Positions 16,051 to 24,323 of a DNA stretch of 25,380 nt are shown in pieces. The notes beneath the pieces were generated by a model. That model ran no database searches and was not told where the DNA came from. It saw only the letters and a list, made by a program, of their open reading frames with translations. Position 1 is the first letter of the stretch, and each line of letters starts with the position of its first letter. The position numbers and the translations under genes are program-made. Source of the DNA: an uncultured Lachnospiraceae bacterium (lineage in GTDB: Bacteria; Bacillota; Clostridia; Lachnospirales; Lachnospiraceae); the NCBI GenBank assembly GCA_910584325.1, contig CAJTZH010000035.1, positions 1 through 25,380 on the forward strand. Direction: 5' to 3'.

Positions 16051-16962
16051 TTACATTTTGTCTATAAATTCGGCAACAGACTGTACTTTTGCCGCAAGCA
16101 GGCACCACTGTCTCAGTTTCTCCACATCTTCCTCATTTTGCAGACGCATCTCCAATTCTTCCGGAACTTCTCCATATAGTTCCAAAAGTTCAATCAAGGT
16201 CTGCCGCCTTCCTTTCTCCATCCCTTTCTCCATCCCCTCTTCCCATCCTTTTTCTTTTGCATACTCCATCAATTCATCAAATCTCATATAATTTTCTCTT
16301 ACCTCCGGTAGAATTTTGACTTTGCTCACATACTCATGTACCATTTTCGTTGCTTCATCCGTTGCGTTTTCTTTTGTGCTCTTCTGAAGATATCTCAGCA
16401 TTGCCTTTATATCCTCATTTCCGCCTTTTGTTCCATTTGTATAAAAATATATAAACTGCAGTCCGTCCTCATACTTAAGTTCCGGTACTTCCTCACAGTG
16501 ATTCCAAAACCGGTACATCATATAATCTTTGCCAAATACATCAAAATTTGTAATGGTCAATACAAATAAATTCGGCAGTTTTGAAAAATCCCGCTCTCCG
16601 CTTTTCATCAGCCTGCTGTCAATTTTTGCCTGATAGAAGCGGTTGTGCTTCGGAAAATTCATTCCTTTCTGCAAATGCGGCTCCAAATCATAAATATTCA
16701 TGTCCGGTTCGCCTTTTTGCCTGTTTTTCCCTGCAATCTCCTCCATAATCTCTACATCCATGCGAATCCCGCGCAGTTCCGGACGCATAGCAGGAACTGT
16801 CTTCTGCGCCGCCACATGAAGTTTTCTGATGTTCTTTTGCAACAGCACCGACAATACCGTCCTGCAAAATGCCTCTCCCACCTCCGGGTCCGTCGCAACG
16901 GCATTCATCAGAAAATCATCGATAACATCCAGTTCCTCAAATGTTTTGTTAATATTACTCAT
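16051..16962 (-). CDS. PD-(D/E)XK nuclease family transposase (Rpn/PDDEXK_2 type)
   Basis: 303 residues. The conserved region includes GIRMDVEIMEE (active-site Asp), NIYDLEPHLQKG (Glu and Gln), FYQAKIDSRLMKSGERDF and LPNLFVLTITNFDVFGKDYM. A charged C-terminal tail contains MEKG repeats. The family, annotated as recombination-promoting nuclease or putative transposase, occurs in many copies in Lachnospiraceae genomes. I chose ATG 16962, which has GGGAGG about four bases upstream; the frame stays open 37 codons further but without a ribosome site. It has its own promoter and no visible terminal inverted repeats, so it need not be a self-contained mobile element. Confidence 0.85.
   Translation of the reverse strand: MSNINKTFEELDVIDDFLMNAVATDPEVGEAFCRTVLSVLLQKNIRKLHVAAQKTVPAMRPELRGIRMDVEIMEEIAGKNRQKGEPDMNIYDLEPHLQKGMNFPKHNRFYQAKIDSRLMKSGERDFSKLPNLFVLTITNFDVFGKDYMMYRFWNHCEEVPELKYEDGLQFIYFYTNGTKGGNEDIKAMLRYLQKSTKENATDEATKMVHEYVSKVKILPEVRENYMRFDELMEYAKEKGWEEGMEKGMEKGRRQTLIELLELYGEVPEELEMRLQNEEDVEKLRQWCLLAAKVQSVAEFIDKM
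16212..16235. repeat. 12-bp in-frame tandem repeat in the nuclease gene
   Basis: Two perfect copies of CTTTCTCCATCC, with a decayed third copy following, encode MEKG-MEKG on the minus strand. Slippage would add or remove four residues without a frameshift. Confidence 0.7.
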
Positions 16963-17081
16963 TCTTCCTCCCATTCCGGCAAAGCAGAAGAACGATTGAA
17001 TATTTAAATATCTTAATTCTTCAGCTCTGCCAACAATATAATAATTCAAGTGAAAATGTCGGCGATATGCCAAAGACTTCC

Positions 17082-17102
17082 TATCCGTAAAGAATACGGA
17101 TA
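17082..17102 (-). repeat. Perfect 8-bp hairpin in the nuclease 5' leader
   Basis: TATCCGTA - 5 bases - TACGGATA, lying between the promoter and the nuclease start. It would form a stable stem-loop early in the transcript, within a leader of about 160 bases. Role unknown. Confidence 0.5.
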
Positions 17103-17126
17103 CAGATTTCCACTAACTTCTATATA

Positions 17127-17155
17127 ACTATAAAATAAATACAATTGTTTGTCAA
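17127..17155 (-). promoter_or_regulatory. Consensus promoter of the PD-(D/E)XK gene
   Basis: Minus strand -35 TTGACA (17150-17155), 17-base spacer, -10 TATAGT (17127-17132). This is one of the two best promoters in the window. Confidence 0.7.
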
Positions 17156-17182
17156 CAAAATTTATACTCTCATCCGCATAAA

Positions 17183-17227
17183 AGGAAAGCACATTACTCC
17201 CAACAACAGAAATAAATTTGCTTTCCT
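17183..17227 (-). terminator. Possible terminator of the sigma-DUF3160 operon
   Basis: On the minus strand AGGAAAGCA and TGCTTTCCT form a perfect 9-bp stem with a 27-base loop, followed by TTTAT, 20 bases after the last gene's stop. The large loop and short U-run make it only moderately convincing. Confidence 0.4.
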
Positions 17228-17246
17228 CTTAAAAACATACTTCTTT

Positions 17247-17798
17247 TTACCTTACTCTCTCCAGTCCCCACTGGTCCCACATCCAAACTGTGTCTTCTTC
17301 CTTATCCGTTGCAATATGAAGCAGATTATCTTCTGTTATCTCCCATGATACAACCTGCGGCTTTAACCGCGACGACATCCAGAGCGCCTCTATCCTGTTT
17401 TCCACAGACTGATAGATAAAGATATGCTGTGAATATTCTTTATCGTTTTCCTCCTCCCAAAAAGGAAGATATTTGCCGTAACTTCCCCTTTTCCAAAGAA
17501 GCACAAGAAGCTCCTTGGCGCCGTCACCGTTTATATCCGCAACAAGAACATTCTCCACGTTCCAGCCGTCATCACTCTGCCACAAACACACGCCGTCTCT
17601 GCTCACAACGGCGCGGCGCTTGGCGAGTTTTACGACCTCGTCAGTTCCGTCACCGTTTAAATCACAGACAATCGTTTTATTCTGCCATCTGCCAAGAAAA
17701 TAGCCATCCCGGATTAAAAATATAATAAAACCCGCAATGCCGGCTGCGCATACGGCAAACCAAATTAACGTCCCTTTACTTTGAACTCGTTTACCCAT
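17247..17798 (-). CDS. Membrane-anchored protein with two calcium-type DxNxDG loops
   Basis: 183 residues. One membrane helix (about 11-29) is followed by an extracytoplasmic domain with two loops, DLNGDGTDE (46-54) and DINGDGAKE (88-96). These match the Ca2+-binding loops of FG-GAP/VCBS-type beta-propeller repeats. Only about two repeats fit, too few for a complete propeller, so it may associate with another protein. Its start lies inside the DUF3160 gene (34-base overlap) with a weak ribosome site, suggesting coupled translation and a joint function. Function unknown; an accessory to the DUF3160 protein is the likeliest role. Confidence 0.7.
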   Translation of the reverse strand: MGKRVQSKGTLIWFAVCAAGIAGFIIFLIRDGYFLGRWQNKTIVCDLNGDGTDEVVKLAKRRAVVSRDGVCLWQSDDGWNVENVLVADINGDGAKELLVLLWKRGSYGKYLPFWEEENDKEYSQHIFIYQSVENRIEALWMSSRLKPQVVSWEITEDNLLHIATDKEEDTVWMWDQWGLERVR

Positions 17799-20098
17799 TC
17801 TGGCTGCTCTACTTTCTCCTGTTTCGTGTCAAAATCCGGCGTCCCGTCCGGATTTTCCGGATAATCCATCCCCAGTTTGATTCTCCACTGTTTATCCGTC
17901 AACCGCTCTGCAAGCGGCTGTTCAAATTCATAAAAGGAATAAACCGTACCCGCAGCAATCCTTAAAGAACCTTCCACATCAACAACAACATAAATGGTAT
18001 TGACGGGACCTGTGCCGATTTCCAGCACCGAACCGTTCGGGTCGGTAGCAATATCTGTCACAACTGCCGCCGGATGCTCGTAAGGACTGGCATATCCGTC
18101 TACAAACTGGTCCTCTAACGCGTCATACCAGAAATGCTCCAGTTGTCCTCCGTATGTTTTAATGAAATCATGTTCTTCATCCGACAGGCTCTCGGAACGC
18201 AATTCCTTATTGGAAATTGTCAAAAGGCTTTCGGACAATTCCTCAAGACGCAGCAAATTTTCAGCATCCTTATCCGAAATAAGTTGATATTCCATAAGTC
18301 CTTCTCTTGTCAGTGCGCACAAATACGCAAGACCTGCGTACACTTTCGGCTGCGGTTCCACATATCCTCTGAAGTCGCGCTCTTCTACTCCTCCGCCGCC
18401 CATCTCCGCATAAACCTGTTTGGAATATAAAACCGAATCATGCTTCAGCTCCGTAAAACTTCCAAGAAATGTATTTAACTGCTTCCTGGTCCATGCATCA
18501 TTCTGCATGAAGACCGGATAGCCTTCGCCTTTTTCTTCCGTAAGTGGTCTTATGGTATTTATCCAGTTACTATAGAGACTGGCTTTCCATGCGTCGTCAT
18601 TTTCAGCCGCAACCGTATTCTGCAGTTCCTTGAGATTTTCCTCATAATTCCGGAAATCAAACGCCCCTGTTTCTTTTAAAATTTCTTCTGCCTCGCTGCT
18701 GCCAAAAACAGCCGGAATATCCATGGCAGACGGAAGCATTCTCTTCTCTCCCTCGTTGTTTTCCTCCACAGCCTGATAGACTAACTGCTGCATTGCCGCC
18801 GCGTCAAATGTCTGCCTCTGTCCCATAAAACGGAAACCCTCAATTTGCGCCTCACGTTCCTTGCCTGTTTCACACTCATATATCGGAACGGAATTGATTA
18901 CCGGAGAATCCAATTCCTTTAACTTTTCCTTAAATTCCGTCCATTTGCCTGTATTCTCCATAAGAACGGTTAAATCGGCGTTTTTGTAAACCTCTTCCAG
19001 AACGGACGCGTATTCATAGATTCCCGGGTCGTCGCTGGCGCCCATAAAAAATGTCGTCACATCATAAATTTTATTCCATGATTCCGCCGCGCCGCAGTTT
19101 GTCATGGCGCTGGTCATCAATACCGCGCTTTTTGTCTCCTCGTCATTACTCTGCCGGAACGTCAGCCGTCCAAACCACATCATCGCCTGAAAATAGCGGG
19201 ACAACTCCTCGCTCTCCTCATAGTATCCCCGCACAATATACTGGCTGTAATCCTCCTCTAACGGTCTTTCGGAAGAATTTTCCCAGCTCATAAGCGGAGA
19301 GACGGTTATTTGCGACGCGTCCGATATCAGCTTTAATTCCTGTTCCACAATATCCGCAACTGCCGAATCCGGCTGTACGCCGTCGTCAAGAAGTTTTAAC
19401 GCTACGGTAAAATATGCCATATTCCTTTTCGCCGCGTTTTCCCAAGACGTTCCCAAAAGCAGTTCATACTGCTGCTTTGACGATGCTATCATCTCTTCGC
19501 AGACTGTCTTTAATTCATCATATAAATAATACTTTTCAACGTTTTTCAGCAAATGAGAAAAATACAGATGATATGTGTGCAGCATCGAGTCAGTTGTAAT
19601 AAAATTCGGTATTAGCTCGTAACGATTTGACTCATACTGGGAAAAAAACTCATAATCGATGTCGTCCGCAACGAAAAATCCGTTTTCTAATAATTTCTGC
19701 TTCATCTCATCCGTAAAATAATAATAGTCTTCCATGTTAATAACATTGCTAAAATCCTTTTCCACCTGATAAACTTTCACATTAGGATTTGTTTCAATAT
19801 CATACTCATAGACCGCTCCTGAACGCATAGACGACGGTTTCGTTAAGGAGAGTCTGATAACCGGCTGCTGCTCCTCATTTACCGTTCCATGTCCCTGTGT
19901 TGCCACCTCGTCCCCGTCGACATTACCCGGGGGTGGATTAATCAGAGAAACAAACACAATCACCGCAACAATGCAAAAGCATGCCGCCATCGTTCCCCAC
20001 ACTCTCCAATTCAGTTTCTTCTTCATAGATGTTTTAGCTCCCTTCACAATATTATCATCAAGTTCGCCAAGGACTTCAAAAAAATCTTCTTTCTTCAT
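17765..20098 (-). CDS. Anti-sigma-like N-terminus fused to a DUF3160-family extracellular protein
   Basis: 777 residues. Residues 1-30 (starting MKKEDFFEVLGELDDN) resemble the short cytoplasmic heads of Clostridial anti-sigma proteins and lack the HxxxCxxC zinc motif. One membrane helix follows (about 33-53), then about 720 external residues. These contain DUF3160-like segments: FITTDSMLHTYHLYFSHLL, LMTSAMTNCGAAESW, and near the end LEDQFVDGYASP. The gene starts within the stop codon of the ECF sigma gene (ATGA overlap). The inferred role is to hold the sigma factor at the membrane and release it on an external signal; no enzyme activity can be assigned to the outer domain. Confidence 0.8.
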   Translation of the reverse strand: MKKEDFFEVLGELDDNIVKGAKTSMKKKLNWRVWGTMAACFCIVAVIVFVSLINPPPGNVDGDEVATQGHGTVNEEQQPVIRLSLTKPSSMRSGAVYEYDIETNPNVKVYQVEKDFSNVINMEDYYYFTDEMKQKLLENGFFVADDIDYEFFSQYESNRYELIPNFITTDSMLHTYHLYFSHLLKNVEKYYLYDELKTVCEEMIASSKQQYELLLGTSWENAAKRNMAYFTVALKLLDDGVQPDSAVADIVEQELKLISDASQITVSPLMSWENSSERPLEEDYSQYIVRGYYEESEELSRYFQAMMWFGRLTFRQSNDEETKSAVLMTSAMTNCGAAESWNKIYDVTTFFMGASDDPGIYEYASVLEEVYKNADLTVLMENTGKWTEFKEKLKELDSPVINSVPIYECETGKEREAQIEGFRFMGQRQTFDAAAMQQLVYQAVEENNEGEKRMLPSAMDIPAVFGSSEAEEILKETGAFDFRNYEENLKELQNTVAAENDDAWKASLYSNWINTIRPLTEEKGEGYPVFMQNDAWTRKQLNTFLGSFTELKHDSVLYSKQVYAEMGGGGVEERDFRGYVEPQPKVYAGLAYLCALTREGLMEYQLISDKDAENLLRLEELSESLLTISNKELRSESLSDEEHDFIKTYGGQLEHFWYDALEDQFVDGYASPYEHPAAVVTDIATDPNGSVLEIGTGPVNTIYVVVDVEGSLRIAAGTVYSFYEFEQPLAERLTDKQWRIKLGMDYPENPDGTPDFDTKQEKVEQPEWVNEFKVKGR

Positions 20099-20655
20099 AA
20101 TTCAAAGCCTCTTTCCGTCAAATACACTTTTAATTGTTTTCTTGTCCGTTCCAGTATTTTTGAAACGCTTCCCGGCAGCATTCCATAGTCTTTGGCAATT
20201 TCCGAAACAGAGTCTACATACCAGTAACGGCGTGCGAATATGTTTCTTTTTTCTGCAGAAAGACTGCTCACAAATAAATTAATCGTCTTTACCAGTTCTT
20301 TTTGGTCAATTATGTGCTCTACGTCGCTTGCCCCCGACACGCAGTCCCCCAGTTCATCCAAAGCAAGCGCCAGTTCGCCGCCGCCCCTTTTTTCGGCATG
20401 ATTGCGCTTATATTTGTTGAAGGAAAGATTTCGGGTGATTTTACCAAGAAATGTCGCCAGTTGTTTTGGCCAATGTGCCGGCATCGCGTTCCATGCGTTC
20501 ATATAAGTGTCGTTGACACATTCCTCCGCATCTTCTTCATTATTCAGTATATTTCTTGCAATCGATTTACAATAGCCGCCATATTTTTCTGCCGTTGCAT
20601 AGATGGCCTGGTCATTCCTGTCCCAATATAACCGGATAATTTCATAATCATCCAT
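20095..20655 (-). CDS. ECF-type RNA polymerase sigma factor
   Basis: 186 residues. Region 2 spans about 10-80 (AEKYGGYCKSIARNIL, EDAEECVNDTYMNAWN). Region 4 is near the C-terminus (LSAEKRNIFARRYW, then VSEIAKDYGMLPGSVSKILERT, the helix-turn-helix that reads the -35). I chose ATG 20655 because AAAGGAGG precedes it; an open frame extends 17 codons upstream without such a site. It is coupled to the anti-sigma-like gene by ATGA overlap. The regulon is unknown, but it plausibly includes its own operon and perhaps the ABC genes upstream. Confidence 0.9.
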   Translation of the reverse strand: MDDYEIIRLYWDRNDQAIYATAEKYGGYCKSIARNILNNEEDAEECVNDTYMNAWNAMPAHWPKQLATFLGKITRNLSFNKYKRNHAEKRGGGELALALDELGDCVSGASDVEHIIDQKELVKTINLFVSSLSAEKRNIFARRYWYVDSVSEIAKDYGMLPGSVSKILERTRKQLKVYLTERGFEL

Positions 20656-20666
20656 AAAAATCCTCC

Positions 20667-20697
20667 TTTCACATATATACACAACATCTATGTGAAA
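20667..20697 (-). promoter_or_regulatory. 9-bp inverted repeat abutting the sigma-factor ribosome site
   Basis: TTTCACATA - 13 bases - TATGTGAAA, perfect arms, running directly into AAAGGAGG before the sigma ATG. It could be an operator or an RNA stem that partly hides the ribosome site. Confidence 0.5.
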
Positions 20698-20738
20698 ATC
20701 TGACATACCTTTTTAAAATTTTTAAGGATAAAAAGATA

Positions 20739-21320
20739 TTATTCGTATACATTCAGATGGATCGACCTGCGCACTGGATATAACGAAAGAATCAATTCAA
20801 ATTCCTCGTCTTCCATTTTTCCCTTCTTATATAAATCTCCATTTATATATCCATTTACATAACTAAAAGTCAAAATAACTGTAACCTCTTCACCTGACTT
20901 TATCGTGGGACTCATCAACTCTATGCTGTTATTGGCAATCTCAAACAAATCCATGCTCATACCGTTTGAGCCGGTTAATGTTCCGATAACAAAATCATAC
21001 GCATTCACTGTTTTATCTTCGCTGCCAATATTTTTCATTGTCATTTCCGCAAAAATAAAACTTAAACCATATTCCTCATTATATCTTTGATACCATTCTA
21101 AATTTCCCGCCTTTTCATACGCCCGGATAAGCTCCTCATAATCATAAATTTTGGTAGTGTTTACTTGAAATTCTATATCATCAATAAGCATTGACTCATT
21201 CTCGCAAACTTCTATCCTTTGCGCCTGTGGAATTTTTTTATTGACTTTATGAAAAAAATAAAACCAGACGCTAATTATTCCTACGAAAACTACAAATGTA
21301 ATAGTTATCTTTTTTTTCAT
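20739..21320 (-). CDS. Membrane-anchored/secreted accessory protein of the ABC operon (DUF5028-like)
   Basis: 193 residues: an N-terminal membrane anchor (about 5-24), then an extracytoplasmic region. The segment MTMKNIGSEDKTVNAYDF, followed by SGEEVTVILTFSY, has the pattern of an Ig-like beta-sandwich, also seen in the protein at 24320-25108. I believe it resembles proteins annotated DUF5028 beside lantibiotic-type ABC transporters, but cannot confirm this. ATG 21320 overlaps the ATPase stop by one base (TGATG). GAGAGGA lies about seven bases upstream. Probably an external lipid- or peptide-binding accessory of the transporter. Confidence 0.75.
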   Translation of the reverse strand: MKKKITITFVVFVGIISVWFYFFHKVNKKIPQAQRIEVCENESMLIDDIEFQVNTTKIYDYEELIRAYEKAGNLEWYQRYNEEYGLSFIFAEMTMKNIGSEDKTVNAYDFVIGTLTGSNGMSMDLFEIANNSIELMSPTIKSGEEVTVILTFSYVNGYINGDLYKKGKMEDEEFELILSLYPVRRSIHLNVYE

Positions 21321-21958
21321 CAAGCTTCCTCTCTTTCGATATGACCTTCGGCGATTTGTATTATTTTATCACTCAACTCCGACAATTCCTGCTTATCATG
21401 ACATGCAATAATAATTAACGCGCCTTCTTTTTTCTTTTTCTGTATCATCTTCTTTACGCGTTCTACACTGTCTGCATCCAATGCATTAAACGGCTCGTCC
21501 AGAATAATCAAATCGGGATTTTCAAAAAAAGCCGCCGAAATGCCTAATTTCTGTTTCATCCCCAGTGAAAATTTACGGAAAACCTTTTTATCATCAGGGT
21601 CCAGTCCCACATCGCAAAGCGTCCGTTTTATTTCTTCCAAACCTGCCTTCTTCTTAATGGACGCAAGAACTTTCAAATTATCAACCGCGGAATAATTCGC
21701 GATAAATGAAGGATTTTCAATCAGGATACCGATACTTTCCGGAAATGAAATGTCTTTTCCGATTATTTTCCCGTTTATTTCCACACAACCGTCCGTCGGA
21801 TAAATCAATCCAGCTATCGCTCTCATCAGCATAGTCTTTCCGCTTCCGTTCGGACCAGCCAGCCCCCATATTTTTCCCGACGTCATTTGAAGGTTGATAT
21901 TATCCAGCACCAAAACACCTTTCAGCTTTTTAGTATAATTTTTAACATTTATTTCCAT
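21320..21958 (-). CDS. ABC transporter ATPase, LanF/BcrA-like with Glu in the Q-loop
   Basis: 212 residues, short as in bacteriocin-immunity ATPases. Walker A is GPNGSGKT (35-42), signature FSLGMKQKLG (130-139), Walker B LIILDEPFNALD (150-161), and the H-loop is IIACHDKQE. At the Q-loop position the sequence is GILIENPSF, with Glu 81 instead of Gln. A Glu here (E-loop) is a known mark of LanF immunity ATPases and their BcrA-like relatives. It overlaps the last permease gene by 17 bases, and GAGGAAG precedes the ATG. It should drive export or removal of a membrane-active peptide through the three permeases encoded upstream. Confidence 0.9.
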   Translation of the reverse strand: MEINVKNYTKKLKGVLVLDNINLQMTSGKIWGLAGPNGSGKTMLMRAIAGLIYPTDGCVEINGKIIGKDISFPESIGILIENPSFIANYSAVDNLKVLASIKKKAGLEEIKRTLCDVGLDPDDKKVFRKFSLGMKQKLGISAAFFENPDLIILDEPFNALDADSVERVKKMIQKKKKEGALIIIACHDKQELSELSDKIIQIAEGHIEREEA

Positions 21959-22761
21959 AAACTTCCTCTTCTTCCTTTTTCAATAAATCTTTTTTCTGAA
22001 AAATAAAAATTCCCATCACAATTTCTATAATAACCAGCGTCAGCAAAGTAAACAATCCCCAAGCACTGTCTATCCCTTGAAACATCACACATTGATTCCG
22101 CAAAATCATTGTGTAATCCGCAATCAGAAAAGGAACCCTGAAATAGACTGATGCAATCACATACACCACAATGAAAAGGTATGCCCAAACAGGTTTTAGT
22201 ATAAGTGATAGTATCATCTGTGAAACTGTCAGAAAAAGAGACATTATCATCGGAAGCGCTGTCAATGAAAAATAAAAGTAACTCTGCGACGGCAAATACG
22301 CCATATTCAGACCCAATACCGCAGAATAAATCTCCTTTGATGAAGAAAGGGAATCGTTTTCTATGATTGAAAACAAAAAAATTCCCAGCCAGACAATCAC
22401 ATGGAACAGCAGAACACACGTCAGACAATATGCGACCTTACCGATTATCCATCCGGTTCTTTTTTTCATGCGGATTAAAACCTGCAGCCCCATGTCGTTA
22501 TGCATTTCATGATAAGCGTAATTTGCCGCTATGAACGGAACATAAAGCGTTAACAGCAGCCATATAATTCCAAAAGCCCGCCTGCGAGCTTATCGTACCG
22601 TTTTCGCGCAAAAAAGAAGTCTCTCTGTGAACGCCGGCGCATATAACAAAGCAAACCGGCAGCACAACAACAACCATTTTCAGCCAGTTTTTCCTGACGG
22701 CATTTTTCATATCATAAAGCAGAAAGTAAAACCTTCCCGTACCGGTTTCATTTCTTTTCAT
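21942..22761 (-). pseudogene. ABC permease subunit C, interrupted by a +1 frameshift
   Basis: Two adjoining frames make one normal-length permease. From ATG 22761 the first reads MKRNETGTGRFYFLLYDMKN, a membrane helix (WLKMVVVVLPVCFVICAGV), then NGTISSQA before losing sense and stopping at 22507. The second frame, entered by skipping one base in the GGG run at 22577-22579, reads FGIIWLLLTLYVPFIAANYA and on through five further helices to the stop at 21942. Without the extra base the product is about 272 residues, similar to its two neighbours. It may be a true inactivation, a sequencing error, or less likely a recoding site. It overlaps both flanking genes. Confidence 0.8.
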
Positions 22762-23497
22762 TGTAAAATTCCTTTCTAATACTGGCAAGCCACCCTGCCG
22801 CTAAAGCCAGCACCACCATGACGGACATCTGCCACAGAGACGCTCCATCAAATTCCCCCGTTGCAAACATCGCAAATACATCCGCTCTTACAATCAGTAC
22901 GCCTCTTCCCATTATTTCTGTCACAAATATTAGCGCCGTCAACAAAAGAACCCATGACTTACTTTTTAATGTCCACCGCAGTGCCAGCAAAATAAACAGA
23001 AAAAATAAAAATTGCAGCAGCGCATTTGCATACAGTTCTACAAAAATAATAAAAACACTACAGTCCTCACGCAGACACGTTTTCGTCATGAATGCGAACA
23101 CACTGTCCATTCTGTCCCACGTATACAATTCCAATCCCATGATATTAGCTGCCGCGATAAAATTGACAAAAAGAAGCGCTGTCAGTCCAATACCACCGGT
23201 TATAACCCAGCATACCTGTCTGACATATACCTTCCATTTCGCCGTATAGCGGATAACAATCTGTTCGGACATAAAACGATTAATGAACTCTTCATAAAAA
23301 AACAACACACACATCCACACCGAAATACTGACAAATATGCCGTATGAAATACTTTCCGCAAGCATGTCTGCCGTGCAGACTGTTAAAAACAGTCTTCTGA
23401 AATTTCTGACGCTGTTATACCACACATAACAGAATATTCCCACAAAACTGATAAGTTCTGCAAAAAATATTTTCATAATACTGTCAAACCGTTTCAC
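22748..23497 (-). CDS. ABC transporter permease subunit B
   Basis: 249 residues with about six hydrophobic helices and few charged stretches between, consistent with a LanE/LanG- or Bcr-type ABC-2 permease. The start is GTG 23497, with AAGGGG about six bases upstream; it lies inside the end of the previous gene. An ATG seven codons in is the alternative. The 3' end overlaps permease C by 14 bases. Recognition rests on topology and context, not on a diagnostic motif. Confidence 0.75.
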   Translation of the reverse strand: MKRFDSIMKIFFAELISFVGIFCYVWYNSVRNFRRLFLTVCTADMLAESISYGIFVSISVWMCVLFFYEEFINRFMSEQIVIRYTAKWKVYVRQVCWVITGGIGLTALLFVNFIAAANIMGLELYTWDRMDSVFAFMTKTCLREDCSVFIIFVELYANALLQFLFFLFILLALRWTLKSKSWVLLLTALIFVTEIMGRGVLIVRADVFAMFATGEFDGASLWQMSVMVVLALAAGWLASIRKEFYNEKK

Positions 23498-24323
23498 TTC
23501 TGACCCCTTTTACAATCGCCAGCAGACTGACTGCCGCCAAAATCACCATATACATAACAATTGTTTCAAACTGTATAAACGTGCCGGATTGTGAAGGTTT
23601 TAAAAAACGAACAGGCACCAGTCCATACACCTGCGGGTCACGAAACACCGCATAAGAAAACAGGCTGTAAATAAACGGAAAACTCAGAATTGTAAACATA
23701 TTATCCGAAACCAGTCCCAGTGACAGCGAAAAACATGCCATCAGTCCCGAAAATACAAAGATTAATAACAGATACCGCATAATATACCAATACGGATGCG
23801 TATAAAACAATTCCACCCACATGGACGAACCGTCTAACGGGTATGTACCCGTCGATGCTTCCGGAAGAAGCGAGGGCAGTGTTGCCGAAGTAAGCAGCAG
23901 ATTTACAACCAGCGGCAGAACAACGACAAATCCCGATGCCAGAAACGTCACCGCATATTTTGCGAAATAATAATTTTTCTTTTCATTTCTAACAAAATAG
24001 TTTTTAATCACACCTGATTTTCTGTCGGTATAGAGGCTCGCTGAAAAAGGCGCCGTACAAAGCAGCGGTAAAATCATAAAAAACGTATAGCTCCAGAAAC
24101 TGTAAAGCTCTCCCCCTATCCACTTTTCAAACACGCCATGCGGCATCAATGTGCCGTAAGTCAGAGACAGATTTTTTGCAGCAATGCTCTCCTGATACCC
24201 TAACGCGGATAACACAACCTCACGATACTGTGACATGGAAATAAACATCCCCAACAGCAACGCGCCCCAGAAGGACGGACTGCGAAGCAGCCTGTTCCAT
24301 TCGATTTTTAACATACACCTCAC
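23484..24323 (-). CDS. ABC transporter permease subunit A
   Basis: 279 residues with about six membrane segments. The N-terminus MRCMLKIEWNRLLRSPSFWG is typical of ABC-2-type permeases: a short amphipathic lead-in before helix 1. A cytoplasmic stretch DRKSGVIKNYFVRNEKKNYY follows helix 2 and resembles the coupling region of this class. The start is GTG 24323, with AAGGAGAG about six bases upstream, overlapping the upstream gene's stop by four bases. Confidence 0.82.
   Translation of the reverse strand: MRCMLKIEWNRLLRSPSFWGALLLGMFISMSQYREVVLSALGYQESIAAKNLSLTYGTLMPHGVFEKWIGGELYSFWSYTFFMILPLLCTAPFSASLYTDRKSGVIKNYFVRNEKKNYYFAKYAVTFLASGFVVVLPLVVNLLLTSATLPSLLPEASTGTYPLDGSSMWVELFYTHPYWYIMRYLLLIFVFSGLMACFSLSLGLVSDNMFTILSFPFIYSLFSYAVFRDPQVYGLVPVRFLKPSQSGTFIQFETIVMYMVILAAVSLLAIVKGVRSETV

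Noticed and set aside
16963..17073. N-terminal extension of the PD-(D/E)XK protein by 37 residues
   Set aside because: No ribosome site precedes the upstream start, while ATG 16962 has GGGAGG at good distance and begins at the usual point of the family.
16051..17155. A complete insertion sequence around the PD-(D/E)XK gene
   Set aside because: I found no terminal inverted repeats or target-site duplications flanking the gene.
20702..20730. AT-rich near-palindrome between the accessory gene and the sigma gene as a terminator
   Set aside because: The stem would have few G-C pairs and mismatches in the centre, with no U-tract in the correct position.
21949..22428. 159-codon minus-strand frame inside permease C
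   Set aside because: It is a shifted reading of the permease; the permease frame has the helices and overlaps correctly with the ATPase gene.
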